Shown here: positions 10,313 to 20,898 of the stretch, in pieces
Layout of the letters: every line of letters begins with the position of its first letter
Numbering within the stretch: position 1 is the stretch's first letter
NCBI GenBank assembly: GCA_963693365.1
Contig: CAVNZM010000003.1
Location: forward strand, 6,200,001-6,264,000
Reading direction: 5' to 3'
DNA: 64,000 nucleotides
DNA from: Amoebidium appalachense
Lineage: Eukaryota; Ichthyosporea
The notes under the pieces: model-generated
Told to the model about the DNA's origin: nothing
Seen by the model: the letters and a program-made list of their open reading frames with translations, nothing else
The model's database searches: none
Made by a program: the position numbers and the translations under genes

Positions 10313-11373
10313 TTAGATCGCTATGCCCCCCATGAGCTCCCCCACGTCCTCCTCGTCCCCCCCCGGCGGCTCGTTCTCGATGTCGCTGTCCCCGCCGTGC
10401 ACGCTGGGTGGGTCGTGCAGGCTGCACACCGCCAGCTGCCCACACCGCCCCATCACAAACATGCCCCCCTTGTCGTGCACGAGCTGCACGTGCAGCAGGC
10501 ACCCCCCACACAGGAACAGGTGCTCGGCCAGCATGTGCGCAATATCCGCGTTCCCCTGGGCCTCCGGGCACAGCAGCCGGTCCTTCCTGCGCAGCTTGCC
10601 GCAGGCCACCATCAGGTTGCAACGCGCGCACAGGTGGGGGCACTGCCCCGCCTGCAGCACCCTCCGCGCGGCGGCCGCCACCGGAACAAACGCCCCCCAC
10701 AGCGGCTGGCGCGTGTGCCACAGGTGGTCCAGGAAGTAGTGGGTCAGGTGGCTGGCCAGGTCCCGGTTCCTGTGCTCTTGCTTTTCCTCCCACGTGTGCG
10801 TGTAGAGGGACGGCTGCACCAGCGCACTCATCACCAGCGGCAGCCTGTGCGTGCGCACGCGGTTCAGCACAGTGCGTGTCTCACACACACATGGCTCCCT
10901 CTCCCCTGTCTCTCGACGGATGCACACACACACACGCACACACACACGGCTCCCTCTCCCCCTGTCTCTCGACGGATGCACACACACACACACACACACA
11001 CACACGGCTCCCTCTCCCCTGTCTCTCGACGGATGCACACACACACACACACACCCACACACACCCACACACCCACACACACACACACACACCCACACGG
11101 CTCCCTCTCCCCTGTCTCTCCCCGTGCACACACACACCTGGCTGTCACGGCACCGGTCTCCTCCCCACACCGGGCAAGCTCGTGCATCACCTCGAGGTAG
11201 CATCCTGCATCCTCGGGCATGGCCCTGTACCCCAGCTTCCGGAACTCTGCATACAGACGCATCCTGCTGCTCTCCACAAAAACAAGAACGGTTACGTCTG
11301 TGTCTGGCCTCGGCGTGCTTCCGTGGCTTTGTGCCTCCCTGCTCCAGTGTTTTTGTTTACGACACACAGCCAA
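10313..11373 (-). CDS. two-exon Cys-rich (zinc-ribbon-like) protein
   Basis: Exon 1 is about 11373-11138 and exon 2 is 10844-10313. The donor CAG|GTGTGTG at 11138 and acceptor GCACAG|GCTG at 10844 join phase 2 to phase 1 cleanly. The intron (10845-11137) is made of TG/CA microsatellite with interspersed GAGACAGGGGAGAGGGAGCC units. The second exon encodes several Cys pairs ([36 protein letters not shown]), suggesting zinc ribbons, and ends in an acidic tail ([13 protein letters not shown]). I recognise no family. The start at 11373 is uncertain; the upstream sequence has two copies of a CCAATCGAATC promoter-like repeat. AATAAA on the minus strand at about 10251-10256 could serve as the polyadenylation signal. 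Confidence 0.55.
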
Positions 11374-11425
11374 TCGAATCTATGGTGCCCGGGTGATGCA
11401 GACCAATCGAATCTATGGTGCCTAG
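11355..11425. promoter_or_regulatory. paired CCAATCGAATCTATGGTG elements
   Basis: Two copies about 37 bp apart (near 11370 and 11402) lie between divergent genes (10313-11373 minus, 11650-13220 plus). The identical 18-mer occurs twice near 44600-44690, in front of another minus-strand gene. A CCAAT-box-containing, gene-proximal repeat is best read as a promoter element. Confidence 0.55.
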
Positions 11426-11649
11426 GTGCTCATCCTTAGAGCTGGCTCGCGTCTGATTGGCCGATTTTGGGAGCCAAAACCCCCGTGTCAATCTTGCGGC
11501 TCACCAAACCTCGGGTGTACTATTTAATCGGGACGGAGGCCACACAGCCGTCTCGGCACCCCGGCACTCAGTCTGGACACGGATTCACTGTCAGTCAACC
11601 ACACACCCACACCGGCGCATTTTCCTTTTTCTGGACACACACCACGGCA

Positions 11650-11905
11650 ATGCTGCCTCTGGGCTTGTTCTATGGCGCCCCTGGCCATCTCCCGGGCCAG
11701 TTCGCCGGCCCCGGCTCCATTGACGACGTGGCAATGATGCAGGAGTTGGAGAGAAGGGACGCGCGCAGGACCAGGCGCAAAAGCGCACACCCCACAGCTG
11801 GCCATATGTGCATCTTCGACGTATGTGCACTGTCTCTCTCCCCTGTCTCTCTCAGAGTCCATGCGCACGCACGGCTCCCTCTCCCCTGTCTCTCTCGGAG
11901 TCCAT

Positions 11906-11941
<36 letters not shown>

Positions 11942-13220
11942 ACGGCTCCCTCTCCCCTGTCTCTCTCCACGTGCACACATTTGAGTCAAACTGCCGCTGA
12001 ACACGTCCACGTCTGCCCACAGGAGTACAGGGATGTCCGCGTCTCGCGCAAGAAGTTCTACCCCCGTGTCGCAAAATACTCGGAGCCTGCCTTGGCAGAG
12101 TACCACATCAGGGGCCTCTTCCTGGCCCCCGTAGCCGAGGCCCCCGAGTACCTCCAGCACGGCGCCGGCCGCCCGGGACGGCACAGGACCCGTCTTGTGA
12201 CCGTGGTGGCCAGGCCCCGGGACCACGACACCATCAGAAAGACGTACACCATGGACCGCTTTGCCCTGCGCCTCCTGCAGAGGCTCAACCTGTGCTGGCG
12301 CATGCTGCCCTCCCCGGTGGTCCACTATGTCCCCAAGCAGCGCCGTGCGGGCCGCCCGCCCGTCTCCCCCAGGCAGACCATCCGGGTGGACAACACTCCC
12401 CAGCAGAACATCACCGGCGAGCTTGTGTTGGTGGCCGAAAACACCATTGTCGCGGTACGTGGCCCTCTTGCGCATCCCTCTCTCGTAGGCATGGCAGGGT
12501 GTCGTCTGTGGTCGTGCCGTGTGGTGCCTTCAAGTCGCAACACCGTATCCACTGTGTGGCTGACCCCCCCCCCCTCCCCCCCCCCCCACACACACACACA
12601 CACACGCACACACACAGGAGAGCGACTTGGTCCGCGCGTCCGAGCTCATCTTCAACTACGGCCTCCAGTACATGCCCAGCCACCCCCTTCTCCGTCCCCT
12701 GCAGCCCGGCGAGCGTGTCATCTACCGCGACGGCCAGTGCGAAAACCTGACCGTGTCCAACCTGTTGGTGGTCTCCGAGCGCGCCGCTCGCAAATTCACC
12801 GACCTGCTCGTCTGGCACTCAAACTACAGGTGCCTGGAGCAGTCCTCCGGGGGCCCGGTGCCGGCCACCCACTCCTTTGACTGCGACCCCCTCGGCACGG
12901 GCTACCCCATCACCCTGTACACCTTCACCACCTGCTGCTTGGGCCACGCCACTGCACACATGCGCGCCCTCCTCGCCGCCACCGTCTGCACCGTCGAAGG
13001 CCACCCCCCTACGGTCCTGCGGGCCCTGGACGGCTACCTCAAGAACGCCCCGCCCCCCGTCCTCCCAGGCAGCTCAAAGACCTGCCCGTGCCCCGAGCGC
13101 ATCGTGCACAGGTACATCATCGCGGCCACCGTGCGTCGCCACATGCGCGTCGCCCTGTTTGGTGTGGCAAGAATGGAGCTGGCCCAGAGACTGAGGCCGA
13201 GCCTCCCTGTCACCCCGTAG
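11650..13220 (+). CDS. three-exon protein with degenerate HNH-like segment
   Basis: Exons are 11650-11820, 12023-12454 and 12618-13220. Donors GAC|GTATGT and GCG|GTACGT and acceptors CCACAG|GAG and CACACAG|GAG all join in phase 0, giving 401 residues. Intron 1 is built of CTCTCCCCTGTCTCTC and CA repeats; intron 2 ends in C-runs and CA. Exon 3 encodes HPLLRPLQPGERVIYRDG then ENLTVSNLLVVSE, which follows the HNH pattern HRLVa-af-p--vnH-DG-ktNn--sNLe-vt but has lost the catalytic His. Later CWHSNYRC-type and CLGHATAHM stretches may bind metal. Relationship to the HNH-like gene at 7448-8341 is possible. AATAAA follows at 13264. The splice model is strong; function is unknown. Confidence 0.65.
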
Positions 13221-13351
13221 GCGGGCCAACCTTTTGTGGCGGGCCTGGCTGCCCACTTTTGACAATAAAAGCATATGGGTTCCACAGTGTATTGGCTACT
13301 CTACTAGTGTTGCCCGTCGAAATCCCCACAGGAGGGAAGGGGGTGGGCCCG

Positions 13352-13352
<1 letters not shown>

Positions 13353-13402
<50 letters not shown>

Positions 13403-13490
13403 GGGAAGGGGGGGGGGGGGTGGGGGGGGGGGAGTGAAGGGGGGGGGGGGGGGGGGGTGGGGGGAGTGAAGGGGGGGAGGGGGTAATACT
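13353..13490. repeat. G-rich low-complexity tract
   Basis: About 140 bases of G runs with occasional A/T, 90 bases after the AATAAA of the upstream gene. Open frames through it (poly-Gly/poly-Pro) are compositional artefacts. Confidence 0.9.
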
Positions 13491-13534
13491 CTGGTGGATT
13501 TGACAAAGTCGGCCCCCTGCCAACACCCAAGTCC

Positions 13535-13735
13535 ACGCACACGTACACCCAAGTCCACACACGTACACCCAAGTCCACACACGTACACCCAAGTCCACAC
13601 ACGTACACCCAAGTCCACACACGTACACCCAAGTCCACACACGTGTACACCCAAGTCCATACACATGTACACCCAAGTCCATACACGTGTACACCCAAGT
13701 CCACACACGTACACCCAAGTCTATCCAAGTCGGCT
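13535..13735 (+). repeat. ~19-bp minisatellite (ACGTACACCCAAGTCCACAC)
   Basis: About nine to ten head-to-tail copies of a 19-21-bp unit with minor variants (GTACAC or ATGTACAC; TCCATACAC). One motif copy GGATTTGACAAAGTCGGCC sits at its left edge (13496). Confidence 0.9.
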
Positions 13736-13884
13736 TCGCTGGTACAATCACGGCTGGGTTGGGGTCTGTAACCCCCCTGCACATTCGAAACCTGTCGATA
13801 TGCGGGGCTCTACATATGTGGGACCACCGCAAAAGCGGCAGGCTTGATACCAGAGCACGGCTACAGGCCGAACCGAGACCTCTC

Positions 13885-14200
13885 CCGGCATATCCAAGCC
13901 TATCTGGGCAGATCCCGGCATATCCAAGCCTATCTGGGCAGATCCCGGCATATCCAGGCCTATCTGCAGTGGGCAGATCCCGGCCTGTCCACTCCTATCT
14001 GGGCAGATCCCGGCATATCCACGCCACCACCAGCCTCGGGCCCTGGAGCCAACTGGGGAGGACAGGGGGGGGGGGTATTTAGACCTACAGGGAGGACAGG
14101 GGGGGGGGTATTCAAAGTTTAGACCTACAGGGAGGGGGGGGGGGAAGGGGGGGGGGTATTTAGACCTACAGGGAGGACAGGGGGGGGGAGGGGGGGACGT
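13885..14200 (+). repeat. 30-bp minisatellite followed by ~50-bp G-rich repeat
   Basis: 13885-14030 carries about five copies of a unit with TATCTGGGCAGATCCCGGCA. 14055-14200 carries three copies of TTTAGACCTACAGGGAGGACA plus a G-run. No gene is visible between 13220 and 15822. Confidence 0.85.
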
Positions 14201-14211
14201 GGTATGTGCAA

Positions 14212-14364
14212 GGGGTTGACTTTGTCAAATATAGGATTGACAGGGGATCGACTTTGTCAAATCCCGAGTGAAATAGAGAGAATATACCAGTAGCGAGGGA
14301 GGGAGTGAGTGGGGGGGGGGGGGGGTACACACGTTGGGGTCAGTCTGGATTCGACAAAGTCGAT

Positions 14365-14367
<3 letters not shown>
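14212..14367. repeat. cluster of three GGATTTGACAAAGTCGACC motifs
   Basis: Copies at about 14212-14230 (degenerate, minus), 14243-14265 (minus) and 14347-14367 (plus, GGATTCGACAAAGTCGATC). A fourth at 14641-14661 (plus) closes the CA-repeat block. Confidence 0.8.
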
Positions 14368-14400
<33 letters not shown>

Positions 14401-14435
14401 GTAACACACACACCGTAACACACACACACACACAC

Positions 14436-14471
<36 letters not shown>

Positions 14472-14485
14472 GTAACACACACACC

Positions 14486-14523
<38 letters not shown>

Positions 14524-14590
14524 GTAACACACACCGTTACACACCGTAACACACACCGTTACACACCGTAACACACACCGTTACACAACC

Positions 14591-14631
<41 letters not shown>

Positions 14632-14636
14632 ACACA
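14368..14636 (+). repeat. CA microsatellite with CCGTAACACA interruptions
   Basis: (CA)n interrupted at quasi-regular steps by CCGTAA or CCGTTA, bracketed by motif copies at 14347 and 14641. Open frames on either strand here (Cys-Val repeats) are not genes. Confidence 0.9.
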
Positions 14637-14684
14637 CCCGGGATTTGACAAAGTCGATCCCAAGCACAACCCCTGTATACACGG

Positions 14685-14870
14685 GTGTGGGGGAAAACAG
14701 AGGAGGGTAAACAGGAATGTTCTTATCACTAAAACAGTCCTTCCGCATTAACCAATCACATACATCCGCACCTTCCATATATGGCAACAACATTCTAAAC
14801 CCCAGTGTATAAGACACATCCACCAATCAGAAACACGTATCGTACTTTTTACCCTCCTCGAAATCCCCCA
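14685..14870. promoter_or_regulatory. repeated bidirectional promoter-like block (copy 3)
   Basis: Same architecture as the blocks at 8481 and 9876 (GGAGGGTAAA ends inverted, two CCAATCA, TATAAGACAC). Motif copies lie at 14641 on the left and at 15305 and 15335 on the right. No clear gene starts nearby, so this block may be orphaned. Confidence 0.55.
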
Positions 14871-15439
14871 CAAACACAGAAAGCCCCTAGTTGTCCACAG
14901 TTGCCCGGCAGTTGGCACGACCAGGCGCACGTGCGCACACCGAAAGCCACGGAACGGGAGGGGAGGGGGGGGGGGTGCGTGGATGGGCCGCGCGCCCCAG
15001 GGGGCGTCCGGCGTCCGGGAGCCACCCAACGGCCACTCGGGCGGGGGCCAGGCACGACCAACGCGGGGGGGGATATGGGGAGGGGGGGGAGGGGGGCAGC
15101 CCCAGTGGCGCCGCAACCCGACTTGGGTGCATGCCCACGCCACACTCGCCGCCGCCGCATCGCGCCTAAAACCTCGACGCTTCGCCGCGCGCGAAAAAGT
15201 GCGGGAGTCTACTACACATTGCCCTCCACCACACATCACAGTCTTGCGTTGCTCTCACATTCAGGTGGGCTGTTCCCTCGGAGGGGGGGGGTGTATATAC
15301 AAAGTGTCGACTTTGTCAAATCCGGGATTTGCAGGGGGCCGACTTTGTCAAATCCCGGTGAAAATAGAGACAGAGAATATAGGGAGGGAGGGAGTGAGCG
15401 AGTGAGGGGGTAGAGGGAGGGGGGGGGGGCAATCCAGGT

Positions 15440-15650
15440 GGTGCCACCCAATGGCATCAAGTCTTTAAAATAGAAACGGGTTCGGTGGTGCCATCCAATG
15501 GTATCAATTTATTGTATCAAAAGCAAGTTCAGTGGTGCCATCCAATGGCATTAAGTCTTTAAAAATAGAAATGGGTTCGGTGGTGCCATCCAATGGTATA
15601 AATTTATCATATCAAAAGCAAGTTCGGGTGGTGCCATCCAATGACATTAT
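15440..15650 (+). repeat. tandem repeat containing GGTGCCATCCAATGG
   Basis: Five copies of a GGTGGTGCCATCCAATGG unit alternate between two spacers (ATTAAGTCTTTAAAA and ATCAATTTATTGTATCA), giving a composite period near 110 bp. Each unit carries a CCAAT core. 15650-15822 contains nothing I can identify. Confidence 0.75.
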
Positions 15651-15822
15651 TTCCATATATTTGTTTTGTTGTATATCAGTGGTTACAAGATATAGCTAAT
15701 CACCAGAATGCACAACCAGAACACCTGTTAAGGAGAAATACAATGAGAATGCAACAAACTTTGAACATGGCGATTCATCATATGAACATGGCATGTAAAA
15801 ACACACCAGTGCCGTCTCGAAC

Positions 15823-17616
15823 CTAAAGGGAGTGGAAGGGCCATGGGGATAATTGGTACAGGCCAATGTCTATATAGTTAGCATCTAGGTTGTTGGTTGG
15901 TCCAGTGACGGTGGAGTAAAGGGGGGCCGAACCAACCCCTCCCCGGGTGCCAAGCATGGGTGCTGGTTGGTATCTGACACTCCTGCGAGTCAAAAGAGTA
16001 CTGGATCCTGCCAATGGCACTACACTGTGACGTCGTGGAACGGGCAAATCCATTCCCACAAATCTGCTTGGCAGAGGGATTGTGGGGCTTGATGTTTGTA
16101 CATGAAGTGTTTGTAAAGAAGAATTGGATGGCACGTACATGGAGAGAGAAGATACGGACCCAGACTGGTGCAAAATCGTTGCGCTGCCAGTGGTTGCAGT
16201 TGCAGGCGACGAAACAGACAACGGCGCCAGGGGTTGGTGTGGCGTGTGATGGATGCCAAGCAAACCGTCAAAATCGGCCGACGGGCTACTGCTGCTGTCG
16301 ACACATGTGTTGGATTCCAGCAAGTGCAGCACGTCTGTCACTAGCTCGTGGTCTTCGTTGTCGTAGGTCAGCTCTGTGGCGTCCCCTCCACTTGCTGAAA
16401 CGGGGCCATCGTGATCTGTGTGCTCTCCTGCAGACCCAAAAAGCAGCCCCCAAGCGGATTCAAATTCTTGATCGAAACTTGCCTGTTTGTGAGTGTTGGT
16501 GTGTGTTTGGATGTGTGTGTGGGTCCACCCGGGGCCGGGGGAGGGGGGGGGGGTCAGAAACACAAACGCCGTCCTGCCACGCGACATACTACCCAAACCA
16601 AAAGTACACACCTTGGTGGTTGAAACAGGCCATGCATGGAGCTTGAGCAGTTTCAATGTCCGGATCGACATTGCTCTCTCGAAGCACTCCAGCAGCAGAA
16701 GCCCCAACTTGATATCATCTGCAAACCGCCAATTTCCCGAATTTCCAAGTGTTTCGCGGTCTTTTTTCTCCCCCTTGTTGACGTGCAAGCCTTTGGTAGC
16801 GCTGTTTTGAAACTCACAGCCCAACACGCCATTTTTTGTTCGGTGTGGCACATGTCTGGCCTTGCAAAAATGAGACAACACGATGGCCTCCTTGATCCCG
16901 GCAGTGACTGTCTCGGGGAACTCCCATAGGGCACCTGCGTCCAGCGACATATTCAACCATCGACTGTAGATACTTCTGTGCATGCGGCCGACTGCGTTCG
17001 TGACACCGCGGGGGTGTATTTTACTGGATGTTTCCGTATCGATTTTATCTGTCGTCATTTTGTGAAACAACTCCCCACGAGCCTCGTGGTTTTCTTTCGC
17101 CTTTTGCTGGATTTCTTGCCACGGATAGAGCCTGCAAAGACGACAAATAGCTTATTAGACACCCTCAAGAGTGGCCACATTCACCCATACACATACTAGT
17201 CAGCCACACCAACAGGCCCGCACTTCAAGTTGTTCTCACCTTAGAATTGCAGCCATGCCTGCTGATTTGAGCGTAGCATCCAGTACCCAAAGAATCCGAC
17301 AGGCACAGTACCCACGGCCATCAGGATCGGGTATATGGCAGCACAGAGGTGGATGCTGCAAGTCAAGATGTTTTTTGGTGTTTGTGAAAAACCACCCGCC
17401 GTCAATGTTCGTGTAGAGTATTTTGTAAACCTCCTTTGGCACTACACCATCTTGGGCTGAATTCAGCACCCGTGCTACTTCCCTAAACACCTGAGACTGG
17501 TGTGTTTCGGCAACAAGAACAGCATCATTCATAGGTTTCAGTTTGAGGTCGATAGCATTTGCTTCTTCGTTTTTGGGATCACTTGCTTGAGGGAAAAAGA
17601 CAGAATTGCAAGACAT
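15823..17616 (-). CDS. three-exon protein, unknown; possible nuclear regulator
   Basis: Exon 1 17616-17240, exon 2 17131-16612 and exon 3 16482-15823 give 518 residues. Donors AAG|GTGAGA and AAG|GTGTGT and acceptors TTTGCAG|G and AACAG|GCA join in phase, which strongly supports the model. The middle part is rich in Lys/His/Cys (LFHKMTTDKID, SHFCKARHVPHRTKNG). The C-terminal 200 residues are Ser/Thr/Pro-rich and disordered-looking (SSSSPSADFDG, SVSSPATATTGS), typical of transcription regulators or phosphoproteins. I do not recognise the domain. Base composition is less GC-biased than neighbouring genes, which may indicate a different origin. It is the first gene of a long minus-strand-dominated block. 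Confidence 0.65.
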
Positions 17617-18179
17617 GCTGGCTCACGGAAACTTAGAGTGAAACAGATGGCACGTACACTCTGAAGGGTTTTGAGTGTGATTCTACTTTTTATACATGTC
17701 CAATTTTGGAGATGACCATGAGCCACCAATCAACAAGGGGATAGGAACTGTTGTTTTTTTTGAGCCCGACCCTATTGGCTAGATATGAACTATTGATTTT
17801 GGATCCAAGGACCTGCCCTGCTGAAAGTGTTAACCCTGGTATATATGTGTACATTTGTATGCACTGACAAAAAAATAATTGACCATAATACACACACCCA
17901 CAAACCGAATAGGGACTCTAATACAAAACAAAAAAGACACAAGTATGCAAGTGTCATTTTGTGTTGTGTTAAAACGCCGATCCACAATTCAAACCCTGGT
18001 CAATCGTAAGAATTCGAATGAGCCAATCACAAATCAGCCCCGCTGGATCAAACCTAATTGGTTTGTACAGAGGCTGCACACGTATACAGATGCCAGGCCC
18101 AGTCTGGTCTCGGATGGGTGTAGCGGCATAGGTTATTGCTCATGTACACACGAGAGTGTGAATGGACTTCTGAGACACA

Positions 18180-18320
18180 CACACATCCCTTTAGAGGCAT
18201 GGACGTCTGATACACACGCATCCTTTTAGAGGCATGGACTTCCGGTACACACGCATCCTTTTAGAGGCACGGACTTCCGGTACACACACATCCTTTTAGA
18301 GGTACCTCCATTTCCACGGA
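18180..18320 (+). repeat. short tandem repeat (CACACGCATCCTTTTAGAGG)
   Basis: Four copies of an about 38-bp unit with CATCCTTTTAGAGGCA followed by a TTCCGGTACACAC-like stretch. The surroundings, 17617-18975, hold no recognisable gene. Confidence 0.75.
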
Positions 18321-18387
18321 CATGGATCCTTTTACAGCCTTCTCCAGTTTCACCGAAACAAACCGCTATCCAGACTTGTTCAATGCA

Positions 18388-18648
<261 letters not shown>

Positions 18649-18975
18649 GAAGTTTCGGCAATGCATAGCCCTGTTAGACGTAGTCAGGAGTGTTGCCGAG
18701 TAGAGTGATGTGCGGCTCAGTGTGCCACCACAGGCTCGTGTCTTGCGTTTGGTCGTGGCTGAACTAGTAGCCACGAGTATTTTTTTTACTTTAACACGGT
18801 TGGTTGATATGTACCGAATACACCTAAACGCTGCAGGTGGTACTCACACGACGGGATGCAACTATCAGTAGGAAAGGGTGGCTAATTTTTAGTTGGGAAA
18901 TTTACACAACAGCACCGTGTTTTGGTGGGTGAAGTACCTAGTGAGTGGGCGTTATATGCGTGGGTGTGCCTTTCT

Positions 18976-19566
18976 CTACTTCACTTCGGTATCTGAGTCG
19001 CTTTTGTTGTCCACTACCCGCCGTTTTCCCTGTGCACGGTTGGCTTCCGAGTCTTCCTCCCCGTTGGCCATTCGTATAGCGTTGAACTGCTTTGCCTCTT
19101 CCTTGCTTGCCTGGATCCGGGTCTCAAGATGCAGTGCCTTTTGTGTACGGTCTGCCAACTCTCTTTCCATGACCTCGTCCAGTATGCTCTGTGCCTCTCG
19201 CTTTTCCCTGACCAGCTGGTAAAGAACACCATCTTTGTAGACAGTCTTTTCCACTTGCGCGGTATTGGGGGGAAGCAGCATCCAAGAATTGGTTTCAGAT
19301 ATCATCACGTCAAAGGCAACGTCACCCAGCTGCCGGGCATAGGCCTCTGCATTTGCAACCGTGTCAAACACCCCACGCACCTTGAGTGCCAGCTTCCCCT
19401 CTACATCGAGCCGCTGGTTGCACCCAGCCCCGGCCACACTGAACACCACGTATCTCTGTCCGGGCACGTGCTCGTCTCTGTCTGCCAGGTGCGTGGGCTT
19501 GTGTAGCACCGTCGGGGTGCTGTCTGTGGCCATAGGGGCAGGGGTATACATGCTGGTCTCTGGCAA
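18976..19566 (-). CDS. DUF5832-like nucleocytovirus protein
   Basis: 196 residues from ATG 19566; ATG 19533 (MATDSTPTV) is a plausible alternative start. The core reads VPGQRYVVFSVAG, then KLALKVRGVFDTVANAEAYA, then FDVMISETNSWMLLPP, and ends in a charged helix with KREAQSILDEVMERELADRT. That order (PGQ-y-l-SF, -K-RG-f-t-eeA--hA, D-yv-evg-Wl-) is what I know from a small family widespread in giant viruses (DUF5832), whose function is not established. The C-terminus is acidic (NKSDSDTEV). The match is by recollection of the pattern, not a search. It supports a nucleocytovirus origin for this block. Confidence 0.6.
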   Translation of the reverse strand: MPETSMYTPAPMATDSTPTVLHKPTHLADRDEHVPGQRYVVFSVAGAGCNQRLDVEGKLALKVRGVFDTVANAEAYARQLGDVAFDVMISETNSWMLLPPNTAQVEKTVYKDGVLYQLVREKREAQSILDEVMERELADRTQKALHLETRIQASKEEAKQFNAIRMANGEEDSEANRAQGKRRVVDNKSDSDTEVK

Positions 19567-19668
19567 TGGGCAGAAAAAAAACAGTGTTGCACCGTATCAG
19601 CCTGCAAAAACCCATACTAGCTGAAAATCGGTAAAGGCATTTTTTATTTGGGGAAGAAGAAGAAGAAG

Positions 19669-19766
19669 GGGGGGGGGGGGGGGGGGGGGGATAGATGGAG
19701 GGGGGGGGGAAGGGAAGGGGGGGGGGGGTAGATGGGGGGGGGGGGATAGATAGAGGGGGGGGGAGG
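19669..19766. repeat. G-rich tract with GATAGATGGAGG units
   Basis: Imperfect repeats of G-runs and ATAGATGGAG fill the space between two minus-strand genes, right up to the stop codon at 19767. Confidence 0.9.
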
Positions 19767-19934
19767 TCACTCTTCATCGCTAAAGAAAGTGCCCACGTCC
19801 CTGGTGAAACGAGCTTTGATGGTATCCGGGTCTAGTGCCACCACTGGCTGCCTAACCATCGTATTGTAGCACAAGTACGTATAGCACAGCACAACCAGTG
19901 TGGCAATAGATGCTTCGGCGGCCAGAGGGTTCAT
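19767..19934 (-). CDS. small membrane protein (55 aa)
   Basis: ATG 19934 to TGA 19767. Begins MNPLAAEASIATLVVLCYTY, an N-terminal hydrophobic helix of about 18 residues (IATLVVLCYTYLCY), followed by a soluble acidic tail ending TFFSDEE. Size and layout resemble the single-pass membrane proteins found in giant-virus virions, but no family can be named. The coding signal rests on a good hydrophobic segment and on position in a tight minus-strand gene run. Confidence 0.5.
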   Translation of the reverse strand: MNPLAAEASIATLVVLCYTYLCYNTMVRQPVVALDPDTIKARFTRDVGTFFSDEE

Positions 19935-20000
19935 TTTGGTTATCAGAACAAAACATTTATTGTTTTTCTTTACAAGCCTTGGGCTATTAACCTCACAGTT

Positions 20001-20782
20001 TCAAATACCATCTATTTTCACAAATTTGGCAATGGAGCTCCGGAATCGGCCGTCCGCCCGAATGGACTGTGCAGGCCTGTTGCGGCGGCTTTTGGTTGTG
20101 GCTTCCTCTTCCCTGCGGGCGGGGGCAGCGGCGGCAGCGGGTGTGGCGGTGGTGGCAGTGGCAGGGCTTGCCGCCGCTGCAGGGCGCACGGGTTTGGCTC
20201 TTGGCTTTTGTCCCCGTTGCTCGCTTTGAGGCTGTGGCTGTGGGGTGTTGGTAGCGGTATGATCAGAACAAACTTGGATGTTGTCTGCAAGGTCATAGAC
20301 GTGCCCGTTGAAGCTGATGGGAACACAGTTGTAGGGGGCTGAGTCGTACACTCGTTGGGGGTGCGCACGGGCGTCTGACCGAAATTCCTCGATTGTCATG
20401 GGCCCTCCAAAACGTTGCAGCATCTGCATCGGCGGTGCTTCTCTGACCCGCTGCAGCTTCTCCCCTGTCATCTTTTTGCACATGTATGCAAGCAGGTGTA
20501 CACTCCTGGACCAGTCCCGGGTAGAATACTTGATGTACGCGGCTGCACAGTTGAAGGAACAGAAGCATCCGGTTGTTTGAAACACCCCCCTCGCAGGCCC
20601 GTGGGGATGCCGACCGGGCTGCCGTCAAACGCATAAGTACAGTGCCAGCAATGAGATGCCGGCGGTGTCACGGTGACTATGGGTGCCCGGATATGGTCTG
20701 GATCGGGGAGTGGCCGTGGCCCGCGCCTAAATATGGGACCACCCACGCTGCCTATATACTTGTGCCTGTGTGTGAGATGCAT
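20001..20782 (-). pseudogene. FCS-type zinc-finger nucleocytovirus protein, frameshifted
   Basis: Two overlapping frames together give the pattern CWHC-YAFDGSPVGIPTG, then TGCFCSFNCAAAYI, then KKMTG, then APPMQMLQRFGGPMTIEEFR. This order (C-x2-C, F---PVGIP, FCS-NC-aY, P---L--FGG-l-ieeFR) is a conserved giant-virus zinc-finger protein I recognise by pattern; it is thought to act in DNA-templated processes, without proven function. The frames switch within the G6 run at about 20588-20593, so either a one-base homopolymer miscall or a real frameshift is present. The C-terminus is Ala/Pro-rich and basic. Likely start ATG 20782 (MHLTHRHKYI), assuming a single gene. Confidence 0.6.
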
Positions 20783-20898
20783 GACTGAGCTTCGGCCGGT
20801 ACTGGTGTGCTGCAGAAAACAGACAGAACCAGCACGCCTCGAGGCGTGCTTTATATATTTTAGGCCACCGGCGCACACACAACGCCCCCTGGGCCGCT

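Noticed and set aside
13535-13735. CRISPR-like regular array
   Set aside because: Unit of 19-21 bp is contiguous with no unique spacers; it is a minisatellite in eukaryote-type DNA.
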